Below, in pieces: positions 47,311-56,390 of a stretch of 64,000 nt of DNA. The notes beneath the pieces were generated by a model. The model saw nothing but the letters and a program-made list of their open reading frames with translations, searched no databases and was not told the DNA's origin. The translations under genes were made by a program, and so were the position numbers. The number at the start of each line of letters is the position of its first letter. Position 1 is the first letter of the stretch. The DNA comes from Vibrio hepatarius (GTDB taxonomy: Bacteria; Pseudomonadota; Gammaproteobacteria; Enterobacterales; Vibrionaceae), in NCBI RefSeq assembly GCF_018860525.1, contig NZ_JAHKPM010000004.1:1-64000 (forward strand), given 5' to 3'.

Positions 47311-47811
47311 TTGTCTCGTATTCCAACAGAAAGAAAAGAAACCATATTGAAGAAGCTACTGCCACCATGCTCAATGTCCGTGAGCCAGTTGTCAAAAGAA
47401 GAAGGCATTAGTACCGCGACCCTGTATTATTGGCGGCAGCAACTCAGACGTTCAGGAGCCGCAGTGCCAAACAGCAACACTTCATCAGAGCAGTGGTCTG
47501 CTCAAACTAAACTCGCCATTGTCGCCGAGACTTACTCGATGACCGAGAGTGAACTCAGCCAATATTGCCGTGAAAAAGGTCTCTTTCCTGAGCAAGTCCA
47601 GAGCTGGCGCAGCGAATGTATGCAAGGGTTTATGTCGAGTAAAGAGCTGGAAGCTGAAGCAAAGAAACAGGCCAAAGCAGATAAGCTTGAAATCAAAGAG
47701 CTTAAAAAGGAGTTACGCCACAAAGAGAAGGCATTAGCTGAAACTGCTGCCCTGTTGGTTCTACGAAAAAAGCTCAGAGCCTTTTACGGGGAAGAGACAG
47801 AGGACGACTAA
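47311..47811 (+). CDS. IS3-family transposase OrfA
   Basis: This 166-residue protein from a TTG start has an N-terminal helix-turn-helix (SVSQLSKEEGISTATLYYWRQQLR), a second HTH-like region (MTESELSQYCREKGLFPEQVQSWR) and a C-terminal leucine-zipper-like coiled coil (LEIKELKKELRHKEKALAETAALLVLRKK). It provides DNA binding for the OrfAB transposase. Near its end the heptamer A AAA AAG (47766-47772) is in the correct phase for -1 ribosomal frameshifting into orfB. Confidence 0.85.
   Translation: MSRIPTERKETILKKLLPPCSMSVSQLSKEEGISTATLYYWRQQLRRSGAAVPNSNTSSEQWSAQTKLAIVAETYSMTESELSQYCREKGLFPEQVQSWRSECMQGFMSSKELEAEAKKQAKADKLEIKELKKELRHKEKALAETAALLVLRKKLRAFYGEETEDD
47766..47772 (+). promoter_or_regulatory. 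Programmed -1 frameshift heptamer (A AAA AAG)
   Basis: In the orfA frame the codons here are CGA AAA AAG, placing A_AAA_AAG in the canonical slippery phase. The orfB frame is -1 to orfA and is open across this point, as expected for OrfAB fusion synthesis in IS3 elements. Confidence 0.75.
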
Positions 47812-48844
47812 CCTCAACCGATGAAAGGCAGCACCTGATTGCGCTTATCCACGATGCCAAGCAAAGTGGTTGTCGCTTAGAACGGGCTTGTTGTGAGGTT
47901 CAAATTGACCTGAGAACCTATCGTCGATGGTATCGACAAGGAGAAGTCCAGGCGGATAAAAGACCGACCTGTGCCAGACCAGAGCCTGCTAACAAGCTCT
48001 CGCAGCAAGAACGTGACGCGATTATCGAGGTATGCAACCGCCAGAGTTCGCGAGCTTACCTCCGACTCAAATCGTACCGACACTGCTTGATAAAGGTGAA
48101 TATATCGCCTCAGAGTCGAGCTATTATCGGGTACTGAGTGCACAAGGGCAACTTCACAACCGAGGCCGTCATAAGAGTAGACAAAAGCAAGCTAAGCCAA
48201 CGAGTTATACGGCGACAGGCTCGAATCAAGTCTACACATGGGACATCACTTACTTGCCTTCAAAGGTTCGAGGTCAGCACTATTATCTGTACGTCATAGA
48301 GGATATCTATAGCCGAAAAATCGTGGGTTATGAGGTGTATGAACGTGAGTGCGGTGAGTTAGCATCACAACTCCTGCAAAGGACGTTGATGCGAGAGCAG
48401 TGCTTCAATCAGCCGCTGGTTCTTCACTCTGATAACGGTGCGCCGATGAAGTCGCTGACGTTTAAAGCAAAGATGGATGAGTTAGGCATAACCTCATCGT
48501 ATAGCCGTCCAAGAGTCAGTGATGATAACCCGTATGTCGAGTCGTTGTTCCGAACGGTAAAGTACATGCCAAACTGGCCGACAAAGGGCTTTGAAAATCT
48601 CGACAGCAGTCGCAGTTGGGTTGAAGCCTTCGTTCGTTGGTACAACACCGAGCACAAACACAGCAAGCTCAATTATGTCACGCCTTCACAGCGTCATAAT
48701 GGAAAAGACAAAGAGCTCTTGAAGCGCCGAGCTGAGGTATTGCTTGCCGCGAAACAGTTAAAACCAGAGCGCTGGGCTAGCGATATCAGGAACTGTGAAC
48801 CAGTTGGTGAAGTCCACCTAAATCCTGAAAGAGAAGCTGCTTAA
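47772..48844 (+). pseudogene. IS3-family transposase OrfB, inactivated by a 1-base deletion
   Basis: In the -1 frame from the slip site orfB reads DERQHLIALIHDAKQSGCRLERACCEVQ to ERDAIIEVCNR, then derails. The family's expected continuation, NRPEFASLPPTQIVPTLL, is found one frame over from base 48032 on, consistent with loss of one C in AACCGC(C)CAGAG near 48036. The remaining part (48032-48844) keeps the DDE catalytic domain: TWDITYLPSK, LHSDNGAPMKS and DNPYVESLFRTVKY. Without the deletion OrfAB would be complete. As it stands no full transposase can be made, so the element is probably immobile. Confidence 0.8.
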
Positions 48845-48962
48845 TAAATAAGCAAATGATGACAACTACCTTGAAAAACGCCGCAAGTTAAGAGCTTTTA
48901 AACTTTGTAATGGATCTACTTTGTGTATTCACTTTTTCCTATACCACAAAATGTACTCTTAA

Positions 48963-49469
48963 TCATTTAATAGACAATTTAAATTTAATGCAGTTGATGG
49001 GACTTCCGTTTAATTCTGCGTAGTTTGAAACCAAAGCAACAGGTTGAAAGCCGTTTGCCAACAATACTTTCTTCGAAGCTAGGTTTGTTGTAGATGCATA
49101 TGCTATTAACTCTGACAAACCTAACTTTTGAACAATACGTATCATATTAGCTACTGCAAACTTGGCTACACCACGGTTTGTGGCGTTTTTTCCAACTCGA
49201 TACCCTATATGACCTAGCTTTTTTCGGTGATCAACGTTTGATACATTAACCCTTCCAAGAATAACCCCATTTTCATTAACGATTAACATTGGGATTAATG
49301 TTTTGGCTTTATACTCTAACAAAAATATCTTGATGTGCTCCTTGAATCCATCCGAAGAATAAAAATCAATGTCACGAGGAGGGATCATTGATTCAAACCA
49401 GTCTTTATTTTCCAGTTCAAATTGAAGTAGTTGTTGACTCCAACCTTCAGATAGTAACTCTAGGCGCAT
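48963..49469 (-). CDS. GNAT acetyltransferase, RimJ/RimL type
   Basis: This 168-residue protein has the layout of ribosomal-protein-type acetyltransferases: LELLSEGWSQQLLQFELENKDWFESMIPPRD at the start, ILGRVNVSNVDHRKKLGHIGYRVGKNATNRGVAKFAVANMIRI for the acetyl-CoA site, and ASTTNLASKKVLLANGFQPV near the end. Substrate unknown. It starts 26 bases before nothing else on that side and follows rhlE in the opposite reading order, with rhlE ending at 49495 upstream of... the same strand, so both are read leftward and this gene lies 25 bases after none of its own operon signals; treat as rhlE-downstream or an independent gene on the minus strand. Confidence 0.78.
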   Translation of the reverse strand: MRLELLSEGWSQQLLQFELENKDWFESMIPPRDIDFYSSDGFKEHIKIFLLEYKAKTLIPMLIVNENGVILGRVNVSNVDHRKKLGHIGYRVGKNATNRGVAKFAVANMIRIVQKLGLSELIAYASTTNLASKKVLLANGFQPVALVSNYAELNGSPINCIKFKLSIK

Positions 49470-49494
49470 ATCAAATCCTTTGTCTACTTGGTGC

Positions 49495-50775
49495 CTAATT
49501 GATTTTTGGTCGCTTATTTTTCCCTCGGCTAGAGTGAATTTTAAACTGTCTTTTTAACTTACGTTTCTCTGCAGAACGACTGTTACTGTTGTTACTTCTG
49601 CCTTGTTTAAACTCAGACTCATGCTTTTCTTTGCTTGGTTCAAACCCTTGCAACCATTCTTGTGGTAAACGTGTATCCAAGAGGCTTTCTATAGCTTCAA
49701 GCAAATATTCTTCATCTTTACTCATAAGCGATATAGCTAGCCCCTCTTGACCAGCACGACCTGTACGGCCGATACGATGTACATAGTCTTCTGCTTTATA
49801 TGGCATGTCGAAGTTTACGACTTGACCTAATTGATTTATATCCAACCCTCTTGCAGCAACATCCGTGGCGATAAGCGCTCTAATTTTACCTGTTTTAAAA
49901 TCATCTAGCGCCTTTTGGCGAGCCCCTTGGCTCTTATCACCATTAATTGATGCAGCGTGAATTCCATCCAGTTTAAGCTCTTTTACCAGTATATCAGTGC
50001 CTTGCTTAGTCTTAGTAAATACCAGTACCTGATGCCAATTACGAGAGCCTATCAAATACGCAAGCAATTCAGATTTTCTTTTTTTGTCTACTGGATAAAT
50101 CATCTGTTTAACAGTTTCAGCCGTGCTATTAGATGGCGTGACTTGAATTTCAGTAGGTTGAACCATTAATCGGTATGCAATAGTTTTGATTCTCTCATCA
50201 AAAGTCGCTGAGAAAAACAATGTTTGGCGCTCGGGATTGATATGCTTCAAAATACGTTGAATATCGGGCATAAAACCCATATCTAGCATACGGTCTGCTT
50301 CGTCCAGAACTAAATGCCTAGCTTTTCTTAAATTAATGTTTTTACAGTATAAATGGTCAAGAAGTCTACCCGGTGTTGAAATTAAAACATCGCATCCTTG
50401 ATTTAGGTTACGAGTTTGAATATTGATGCTGGTACCACCATAAGCAGTAACAATTTTTAACTCGGTAGATTCGGCATAAGAAGTAAGACTGTCGAATACT
50501 TGCTGAGCCAACTCGCGTGTTGGCACAATTACCAATGCTAACACGTCATTAGATTGTACATCTCGACTCACATCTTTTTCGAGTAGTTTATTCAACAGCG
50601 GTAGACCAAAAGCTGCTGTTTTACCTGTCCCAGTTTGTGCACCCGCAAGCACATCTTTTCCTTCTAATACCAGAGGAATAGCTTGCTCCTGAATTGGTGT
50701 TGGAATGTTAAAACCTAATTTATCTAACGTGCTAGTTAGTACTTGAGATAAACCTAACTGGTGGAATGAAGACAT
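49495..50775 (-). CDS. rhlE: DEAD-box RNA helicase, RhlE-like
   Basis: This 426-residue helicase has the Q motif (FNIPTPIQEQAIP), motif I AQTGTGKTA, motif II LDEADRMLDMGF, motif III FFSATF and motif VI HRIGRTGRAG, followed by a basic Ser/Asn/Lys/Arg-rich tail (about 380-426). That layout fits RhlE, an ATP-dependent RNA helicase involved in ribosome maturation and RNA turnover. It is read leftward, and the RimL-type acetyltransferase gene starts 25 bases after its stop on the same strand, so the two may be co-transcribed. Confidence 0.9.
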   Translation of the reverse strand: MSSFHQLGLSQVLTSTLDKLGFNIPTPIQEQAIPLVLEGKDVLAGAQTGTGKTAAFGLPLLNKLLEKDVSRDVQSNDVLALVIVPTRELAQQVFDSLTSYAESTELKIVTAYGGTSINIQTRNLNQGCDVLISTPGRLLDHLYCKNINLRKARHLVLDEADRMLDMGFMPDIQRILKHINPERQTLFFSATFDERIKTIAYRLMVQPTEIQVTPSNSTAETVKQMIYPVDKKRKSELLAYLIGSRNWHQVLVFTKTKQGTDILVKELKLDGIHAASINGDKSQGARQKALDDFKTGKIRALIATDVAARGLDINQLGQVVNFDMPYKAEDYVHRIGRTGRAGQEGLAISLMSKDEEYLLEAIESLLDTRLPQEWLQGFEPSKEKHESEFKQGRSNNSNSRSAEKRKLKRQFKIHSSRGKNKRPKIN

Positions 50776-50961
50776 GGTAAATTTCCAGATGAAACAGAGT
50801 TAGGGATTCTATCAAAATATTTTCGATGCGTTTAGTCTAAAACATCTCAAGTAGATTTCAAAGGTTCTACGGCGTGTCGTTTAAAGGTATTAAAATAGGG
50901 GTATTAAGCACAAAGCCAACTTTGCGCTGGCTCATTATCAAGCTCAACTTATTAAAGAATA

Positions 50962-51081
50962 TTAGTTAAAGTTATCTTCCGTCAGCTCATTAGTTACCTG
51001 TTCATATTCTGACAGGTTAAAACCAATTTCCATAGCATCTAACAATTCAAGACATTCATCATTTATGATTTGGTCACTCAT
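50962..51081 (-). CDS. 39-residue acidic small protein
   Basis: The ORF encodes MSDQIINDECLELLDAMEIG followed by FNLSEYEQVTNELTEDNFN, a 39-residue acidic peptide. Its ribosome-binding site is nearly perfect (AAGGAGGT, six bases from the ATG), which strongly supports translation. It has one Cys and no membrane segment. A hairpin at about 50914-50932 follows the stop. I do not recognise a family. It lies alone between rhlE and tyrP, on the minus strand. Confidence 0.6.
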   Translation of the reverse strand: MSDQIINDECLELLDAMEIGFNLSEYEQVTNELTEDNFN

Positions 51082-51426
51082 TTTGACCTCCTTGCGTACA
51101 GACATTTATATAGACTTTTTAAGTCTTAGCTCGAATATAAGATCGATAGCTATTTTTTACACCAAATTTATGACAGTTTTTTGAAATAGCAATGTTAAAT
51201 GTTGCTACTCAATCAGCAATCTATTCATCGAGATAAGTAATCTTTACCTTTTACCGAACTATAAATATGTAAACTATTAACTACAGTATTGAACATAAAA
51301 ATGTACAATGGACTTGTAATTATACGATGAAGTTTGCAAAATGCTTCTTCTATACGATCTTAAGATTAAATGTGTTATAGACAGAAGTCTTAATTTTTTA
51401 ACATAAACCTGTAAAGAATTTTATAC
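51082..51426. other. Intergenic region before tyrP with TyrR-box-like sites
   Basis: About 345 bases without a gene. It contains two sequences close to the TyrR-box pattern TGTAAA-N6-TTTACA: one at 51268-51285 (TGTAAA-N6-ACTACA) and one at 51410-51427 (TGTAAA-N6-TATACA), the latter touching the tyrP start codon. I see nothing else. Confidence 0.5.
51268..51285 (+). promoter_or_regulatory. TyrR-box-like site upstream of tyrP
   Basis: TGTAAA-CTATTA-ACTACA: left half is exact, right half has two differences from the TyrR consensus. Confidence 0.35.
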
Positions 51427-51427
51427 A
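51410..51427 (+). promoter_or_regulatory. TyrR-box-like site overlapping the tyrP start
   Basis: TGTAAA-GAATTT-TATACA: one difference from the consensus, ending on the first base of the start codon, a position that could only repress. Confidence 0.35.
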
Positions 51428-52632
51428 TGAAAAAATCAAAAGTACTAGGTAGCACTTTGATCATTGCCGGAACCACGATTGGTGCAGGAATGCTTGCTCT
51501 GCCACTTGCCTCTGCTGGAATAGGGTTTTCTGCATCCCTAATCATTATGTTCGCATTATGGGGGCTTATGTCATATACCGCACTCTTAATGATCGAATTA
51601 CACCAACATGCCGATTCCAAGGCTACTTTACATACTCTCGCCAAGCAGTTTCTAGGGAGCAAAGGCAAGTGGATCGCGAGCTTCTCTATGCTCTTTTTAT
51701 TCTATTCACTTTGCGCCGCTTACATTGCAGGAGGTGGAGCTCAGTTTGGACAGCGCCTAGCTCATTTTACTGGCATAGAGCTAACAGGCACATCATCGAC
51801 GATTTTGTTTACTTTTATTGTAGCCTCAGTTGTGACAATCGGTACCGGGATGGTTGATAAAGTCAACCGTGTTTTATTTACCATTAAACTCGTTGCCATG
51901 GCAATAGCACTTAGCTTTCTTGCGCCTAATGTCAGTGAGTCGTATTTACTTAGTATGCCAATTGAACAAGGCTTAATTGTTGCTGCTATCCCAATAATTT
52001 TCACTTCTTTTGGTTTTCACGGTAGTATCCCAGCAATCGTTAACTACCTAGACGGAAATACTCCGTCATTACGCAAAGCAATCATTATTGGCTCCTCTAT
52101 TCCATTACTAATTTATGTCTTTTGGCAGATTGTGACTCTCGGTGTAGTGAGTCAAGAAGCATTAATTGACAACCAAGGGTTAAGTGGACTTATTGCAACC
52201 CTATCGACCAAGGTCCACCAATCGAGTCTAAGTCAAACCATTGGTGTATTCGCTGATCTTGCACTTTTGACTTCTTTTTTAGGGGTTAGTTTAGGGTTAT
52301 TTGAGTTTTTAGGAGATAGCTTTAACAAGCAAAATGCCTCCTCTAACCGAGTTATTATTGGTGCAATTACCTTCTTGCCCCCAATGGGCTTTGCTATCTT
52401 TTACCCACAAGGTTTCATTATGGCTCTTGGTTATGCGGCAATTTCTCTCGCTATACTGGCCATTTTCTTACCTATTTTGATGGTCAAAAAAGCTCGAATC
52501 ATTATGAATAATCAAGCAAATTATCAAGTGATGGGCGGTAATCTTGGCTTGCTAGTAAGCGGCACTGTAGGGGTTGTAATTATTGGAGCTCAAATCCTCA
52601 TTACTACAGGCGTTATTCCAGCCCTCGGCTAG
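51427..52632 (+). CDS. tyrP: Tyrosine-specific transporter, TyrP type
   Basis: This 401-residue transporter of the hydroxy/aromatic amino acid permease family has about eleven membrane segments. It begins KVLGSTLIIAGTTIGAGMLALPLASAGIGF and has FTSFGFHGSIPAIVNYLDGN and ADLALLTSFLGVSLGLFEFLGD, in close agreement with E. coli TyrP; Mtr and TnaB are less similar. It imports tyrosine by proton symport. Upstream sequences resemble TyrR boxes, and a terminator follows at 52655. Confidence 0.87.
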   Translation: MKKSKVLGSTLIIAGTTIGAGMLALPLASAGIGFSASLIIMFALWGLMSYTALLMIELHQHADSKATLHTLAKQFLGSKGKWIASFSMLFLFYSLCAAYIAGGGAQFGQRLAHFTGIELTGTSSTILFTFIVASVVTIGTGMVDKVNRVLFTIKLVAMAIALSFLAPNVSESYLLSMPIEQGLIVAAIPIIFTSFGFHGSIPAIVNYLDGNTPSLRKAIIIGSSIPLLIYVFWQIVTLGVVSQEALIDNQGLSGLIATLSTKVHQSSLSQTIGVFADLALLTSFLGVSLGLFEFLGDSFNKQNASSNRVIIGAITFLPPMGFAIFYPQGFIMALGYAAISLAILAIFLPILMVKKARIIMNNQANYQVMGGNLGLLVSGTVGVVIIGAQILITTGVIPALG

Positions 52633-52654
52633 CAATTTGGGGTGATCTAACAGC

Positions 52655-52676
52655 GGCAGCCTAGTGCTGCCTTTTT
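52655..52676 (+). terminator. Terminator after tyrP
   Basis: Stem GGCAGC / GCTGCC with a 5-base loop followed by TTTTTG. Confidence 0.85.
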
Positions 52677-52778
52677 GTTTTCATTTGATTCTGTTTTGCA
52701 AAAAAAAATTTTCAGTGTAATTTTTTCCAAGTCTTACCTTTCTTATTAATCAAAGATAAAGTATTTGAAGAGGTTGAT

Positions 52779-53915
52779 ATGAAAGTTAAGTCAAAAATAG
52801 CCGTTTCTGCCCTAGCTTTAACTGCGGCCCTAGTATCATTTTTTGGCACAGCGAAAACTGAAGTTAAAAAAGAGACGAATAATAGTAATCATGAAATAGC
52901 AACCTTAGCTGGTGGCTGTTTCTGGTGTACCGAATCAGATCTTGAAAAGTTAGATGGTGTTATTGATGTTGTGTCGGGCTATTCAGGCGGCGAGCTAGAA
53001 AACCCGACATACAAACAGGTATCTTCCGGACAATCAGGCCATATTGAGGTCATTGAAGTCAAGTTCGACCCCAAAACGGTCAATTATGAACAGATACTTG
53101 ATCAATTTTTCCGTCATATAGACCCGACAGATGACAAAGGATCCTTTGTTGATCGTGGTCCACAATATCGTCCAGCCATTTTTTACCATAGCATTGAGCA
53201 AAAAAATACTGCTCGTGACTTTATGGATGAAATCGACAGTCTTGGTATCTTTAAAAAACCTCTCAAAACGGAACTGAAAGAATTTTCAAAATTCTGGCCA
53301 GCTGAAACTTACCATCAAAATTACTACAAGAAGAATAAGATTCGCTACAACTACTACCGCTATGCTTCAGGTCGTGATCAGTATCTAGATGAAATATTTG
53401 GTGATGACCGAGATAAAAATCCAATTACACTTCGTCAACTGATTGATAAACACAATGCAGTGGCCAACGTTAAGCCTTACACAAAACCTTCCAATAAGGA
53501 AATTAAGGCCAAACTAACTGATTTGCAATACTATGTAACCCAAAAAGAAGGAACAGAAAAAGCCTTTAATAATGAGTATTGGGATAATAAGAAAGAAGGG
53601 ATTTACGTAGACATTGTCTCAGGTGAACCTTTGTTTTCTTCAACAGACAAATACAAATCTGGTACTGGCTGGCCAAGTTTCACTAAGCCAATCAATGAGG
53701 GATACATTGCTGAAAAGACAGACTACTACCTTGTTTATCCTAGAACTGAAGTACGGAGTAGATTTGCAGATTCCCATTTAGGTCATGTGTTTAAAGATGG
53801 CCCCGCGCCTACAGGTTTACGCTACTGCATGAACTCTGCAGCAATGAAATTTATTCCTAAGGAAGAGCTAGAACAACAAGGTTACAGCGAGTACTTATAT
53901 TTGTTTGATAGTTAA
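52779..53915 (+). CDS. msrAB: Exported bifunctional methionine sulfoxide reductase MsrA-MsrB
   Basis: This 378-residue fusion repairs both stereoisomers of oxidised methionine. An N-terminal hydrophobic stretch ([19 protein letters not shown]) looks like a signal peptide or anchor, placing it in the periplasm. MsrA (about 38-195) has the active-site motif [14 protein letters not shown]; MsrB (about 245-375) has [16 protein letters not shown], the HLGHVF motif and the catalytic Cys in [11 protein letters not shown]. The CxxC zinc pairs found in many MsrB proteins are not obvious. It stands alone, with GAGG before the ATG. Confidence 0.92.
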   Translation: MKVKSKIAVSALALTAALVSFFGTAKTEVKKETNNSNHEIATLAGGCFWCTESDLEKLDGVIDVVSGYSGGELENPTYKQVSSGQSGHIEVIEVKFDPKTVNYEQILDQFFRHIDPTDDKGSFVDRGPQYRPAIFYHSIEQKNTARDFMDEIDSLGIFKKPLKTELKEFSKFWPAETYHQNYYKKNKIRYNYYRYASGRDQYLDEIFGDDRDKNPITLRQLIDKHNAVANVKPYTKPSNKEIKAKLTDLQYYVTQKEGTEKAFNNEYWDNKKEGIYVDIVSGEPLFSSTDKYKSGTGWPSFTKPINEGYIAEKTDYYLVYPRTEVRSRFADSHLGHVFKDGPAPTGLRYCMNSAAMKFIPKEELEQQGYSEYLYLFDS

Positions 53916-53928
53916 ATTTTTCAATTGC

Positions 53929-53960
53929 AGGCCTTACTGAATTAGTATCACGTAAGGCCT
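53929..53960. terminator. Hairpin between convergent msrAB and dbpA
   Basis: Stem AGGCCTTAC / GTAAGGCCT with a 14-base loop. T-runs are weak on both sides, but the position between convergent stops suits a terminator. Confidence 0.5.
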
Positions 53961-53990
53961 CTTAGGCACATTATTGAACAGATAATGTAC

Positions 53991-55367
53991 CTACTTCATA
54001 ACACGCGCTTTGAAGCTCTTACCTTTCATCTTTCCGTTTTGCAGTTGTTTAAGAGCCGGCTTTACAAGTTCATGTTCGACCGCCACATAAGACACCATAG
54101 ACAAGATTTTTATCTTACCAATTTTCTTTCCGTCCAAGCCAGCTTGCTTCGTGAGAGCACCTAAAATGTCACCTGCTCTAACTTTTTGTTTTTTACCTCC
54201 CAAGATTTGGATCGTTTGCATCTTAGGATAGAAAGGTTTTTCGAGCGGCTTTTCAGGTAAGATGACTGGAGATATTTCAATATCCATGTATTCATCAATA
54301 CGAGCAACACGGTATGATTCTTTTTCACTATAAAAACTATAAGCAACACCTTTGGCACCAGCTCGGCCAGTGCGACCAATTCGGTGAACATGAACTTCTG
54401 GGTCGCGAGACAACTCATAGTTAAATACTGCATCTAAATTGTCTACATCTAACCCGCGAGCTGCCACATCGGTAGCAACTAATATAGAGATACTCTTATT
54501 CGCAAACATAGTGAGTGATTGTTCGCGATCACGTTGTTCCATATCGCCGTGAAGTTCTACAACACTAAAACCGCGATAGATAAGCTCATCAGCAACATTC
54601 TGAACTTCTTTTTTTGTATTGCAGAATACTACTGAAGATTCTGGTTTGTGTGTTAGAAGTAATGCCTCCAATGCTTCATCACGATCTTGTCGTGTCTCAA
54701 GTTTGAAAAATTGTTGTTCAATAGTTGTGATTTGATGCGTCGATTCAACTTTTACCATTTGCGGCCCTTGCATAACTTTGGCTGCTAATGTCTCTATATT
54801 TACTGGAAAAGTCGCACTAAATAATAAGGTCTGCCTTGCTTTTGGTGCTTGCTCAACAATTGCATCAATAGCATCTTCAAATCCCATCTCTAACATTCTA
54901 TCGGCTTCATCCAACACTAACGTATTGATCTCTTGTAAATTTATTCTTCCTTTAGATAGATGATCTAGAATACGTCCAGGAGTGCCTACCAATATATGTG
55001 CGCCATGTTCAAGAGAACCTATTTGTGGGCCCATAGGCATACCACCACACAAGGTTAAGACTTTGATATTATGAATACCTCGGGCAAGTAAACGTATCTC
55101 TTGTGCAACCTGGTCCGCCAACTCACGAGTGGGACAAAGAACTAATGATTGAACGCGAAAGCGCTTAACATTAAGGTTACTTAATAAGCCAAGAGAAAAA
55201 GCCGCAGTTTTTCCCGATCCTGTTTTTCCCTGACCAATAACATCATGTCCTTGTAAAACAATGGGTAAAGCTCGCTGTTGTATAGGTGTCATCTCGATAA
55301 AATTTAAACTATCAAGTGTCTCAATCAATTCAGGTTTTATATTTAGACTTTTAAATGTGTTTGTCAC
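53991..55367 (-). CDS. dbpA: ATP-dependent RNA helicase DbpA
   Basis: The protein is 458 residues from a GTG at 55367, chosen because GAGGG lies eight bases upstream and TNTFKSLNIKPELIETLDSL is the usual start; length then equals E. coli DbpA. Motifs: Q motif MTPIQQRALP, motif I GQGKTGSGKTA, DEAD in LVLDEADRMLEMGF, SAT, and HRIGRTGRAG. The C-terminal 75 residues (ILGGKKQKVRAGDILGALTKQ...) form the RNA-binding domain that directs DbpA to hairpin 92 of 23S rRNA for large-subunit assembly. Confidence 0.92.
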   Translation of the reverse strand: MTNTFKSLNIKPELIETLDSLNFIEMTPIQQRALPIVLQGHDVIGQGKTGSGKTAAFSLGLLSNLNVKRFRVQSLVLCPTRELADQVAQEIRLLARGIHNIKVLTLCGGMPMGPQIGSLEHGAHILVGTPGRILDHLSKGRINLQEINTLVLDEADRMLEMGFEDAIDAIVEQAPKARQTLLFSATFPVNIETLAAKVMQGPQMVKVESTHQITTIEQQFFKLETRQDRDEALEALLLTHKPESSVVFCNTKKEVQNVADELIYRGFSVVELHGDMEQRDREQSLTMFANKSISILVATDVAARGLDVDNLDAVFNYELSRDPEVHVHRIGRTGRAGAKGVAYSFYSEKESYRVARIDEYMDIEISPVILPEKPLEKPFYPKMQTIQILGGKKQKVRAGDILGALTKQAGLDGKKIGKIKILSMVSYVAVEHELVKPALKQLQNGKMKGKSFKARVMK

Positions 55368-55420
55368 AGGGAAAACCCTCAAAAAAAGCCAACTGTAGAG
55401 TGTATGTCGGCCGTTCAAAA

Positions 55421-55449
55421 TAAAAAACCGCTTCAGATAAGAAGCGGTT
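55421..55449 (-). terminator. Terminator after folE
   Basis: On the minus strand AACCGCTTC / GAAGCGGTT with a 6-base loop is followed by TTTTTATTTT. Confidence 0.88.
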
Positions 55450-55476
55450 CATGTAAGCATTAACTTGATTAAAACT

Positions 55477-56130
55477 CTAGCGAATACCGTGCAGGAATTC
55501 ATGGCGAGTGGCTGGATTACTCTTAAAAATACCACCGAGAGCTGTAGTCGTTGTTTCACTGGTTGCGTCCATAACACCTCTTGATTTCACGCAGTAGTGT
55601 GTGGCATCGATAGTCACCGCGACATCATCCGACTCAAGCAAGGTTTGCAATGCGACTAGAACCTGCTGGGTCATTCTTTCTTGCACCTGAGGGCGTTGAG
55701 CGAAAAAGCGTACAATTCGGTTAATCTTGGATAAACCGATTATTTTTCCTCTAGGAATGTATGCAACGGTTGCGTGTCCATCAATGGTTACGAGGTGGTG
55801 TTCACAAGTGCTAGTAACAGTGATGTCTTTTACACGCACCATTTCACTCATATCCATCTTATTTTCGATAACAGTAATCTTGGGGAAATTTGAGTAATCT
55901 AGCCCAGAAAAAATTTCATCCACATACATTTTAGCGATTCGATGTGGTGTTTCTTCAAGACTATCGTCCGTAAGATCAAGCTCAAGTAGAGTCAGAATTT
56001 CACGCATATGATGCCGGATCTTTTCTTTCTTCTCTTCTCGACTAATTTGGTTCGGTAGCATTGGCGTTTCTAGACCACGGTTTTCTAACGCTTCTTTTAC
56101 CAATTTTGCGGATTCACTCAGACCTGACAT
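55477..56130 (-). CDS. folE: GTP cyclohydrolase I
   Basis: The enzyme makes dihydroneopterin triphosphate from GTP, the first step of folate synthesis. It has 217 residues from the ATG at 56130 ([15 protein letters not shown]), which has GAGG seven bases upstream; the in-frame ATG at 56145 is less likely. Signature segments are [21 protein letters not shown] with zinc-binding Cys and His, [24 protein letters not shown] and [13 protein letters not shown]. It is divergent from moeA, as in E. coli-like arrangements where folE and moeA are neighbours in several gammaproteobacteria. Confidence 0.94.
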   Translation of the reverse strand: MSGLSESAKLVKEALENRGLETPMLPNQISREEKKEKIRHHMREILTLLELDLTDDSLEETPHRIAKMYVDEIFSGLDYSNFPKITVIENKMDMSEMVRVKDITVTSTCEHHLVTIDGHATVAYIPRGKIIGLSKINRIVRFFAQRPQVQERMTQQVLVALQTLLESDDVAVTIDATHYCVKSRGVMDATSETTTTALGGIFKSNPATRHEFLHGIR

Positions 56131-56390
56131 CCTACTTCCTCTCAAAGTTTGTTTGCCGTTTCAACATCAACCTACTGCATGTGTTGCTCCAAAAAATAAT
56201 TCACTCACCCGGAGTGGCTACGGTTCCCATCAAGATAAAGATAGGGTAGCTTTTTCGGCTGACAAGGATACTCGTATTTTTATTGAATTACACCCATATT
56301 TTATCCGTGGCTATTATTGTGACTACAATTATGTGTGTTACCATAATCACTACCAGATTGAGTGTAAAACTAACAAGATTTAGGGTTAAT

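Larger units (their letters stand above)
47262..48868 (+). mobile_element. IS3-family insertion sequence with a frameshifted orfB
   Basis: The element consists of orfA, a slippery heptamer and a broken orfB. Outer ends are set by a 9-base inverted repeat, TAGTTGTCA at 47262-47270 and TGACAACTA at 48860-48868, with weaker similarity inward. I did not see a clear short target duplication, so the exact ends could be a few bases off. About 1.6 kb. Confidence 0.75.

Noticed and set aside
47820..48135. Alternative continuation of orfB in its upstream frame
   Set aside because: After codon NR the frame gives an unrelated peptide and a stop (SSRAYLRLKSYRH...), whereas the family sequence continues in the other frame.
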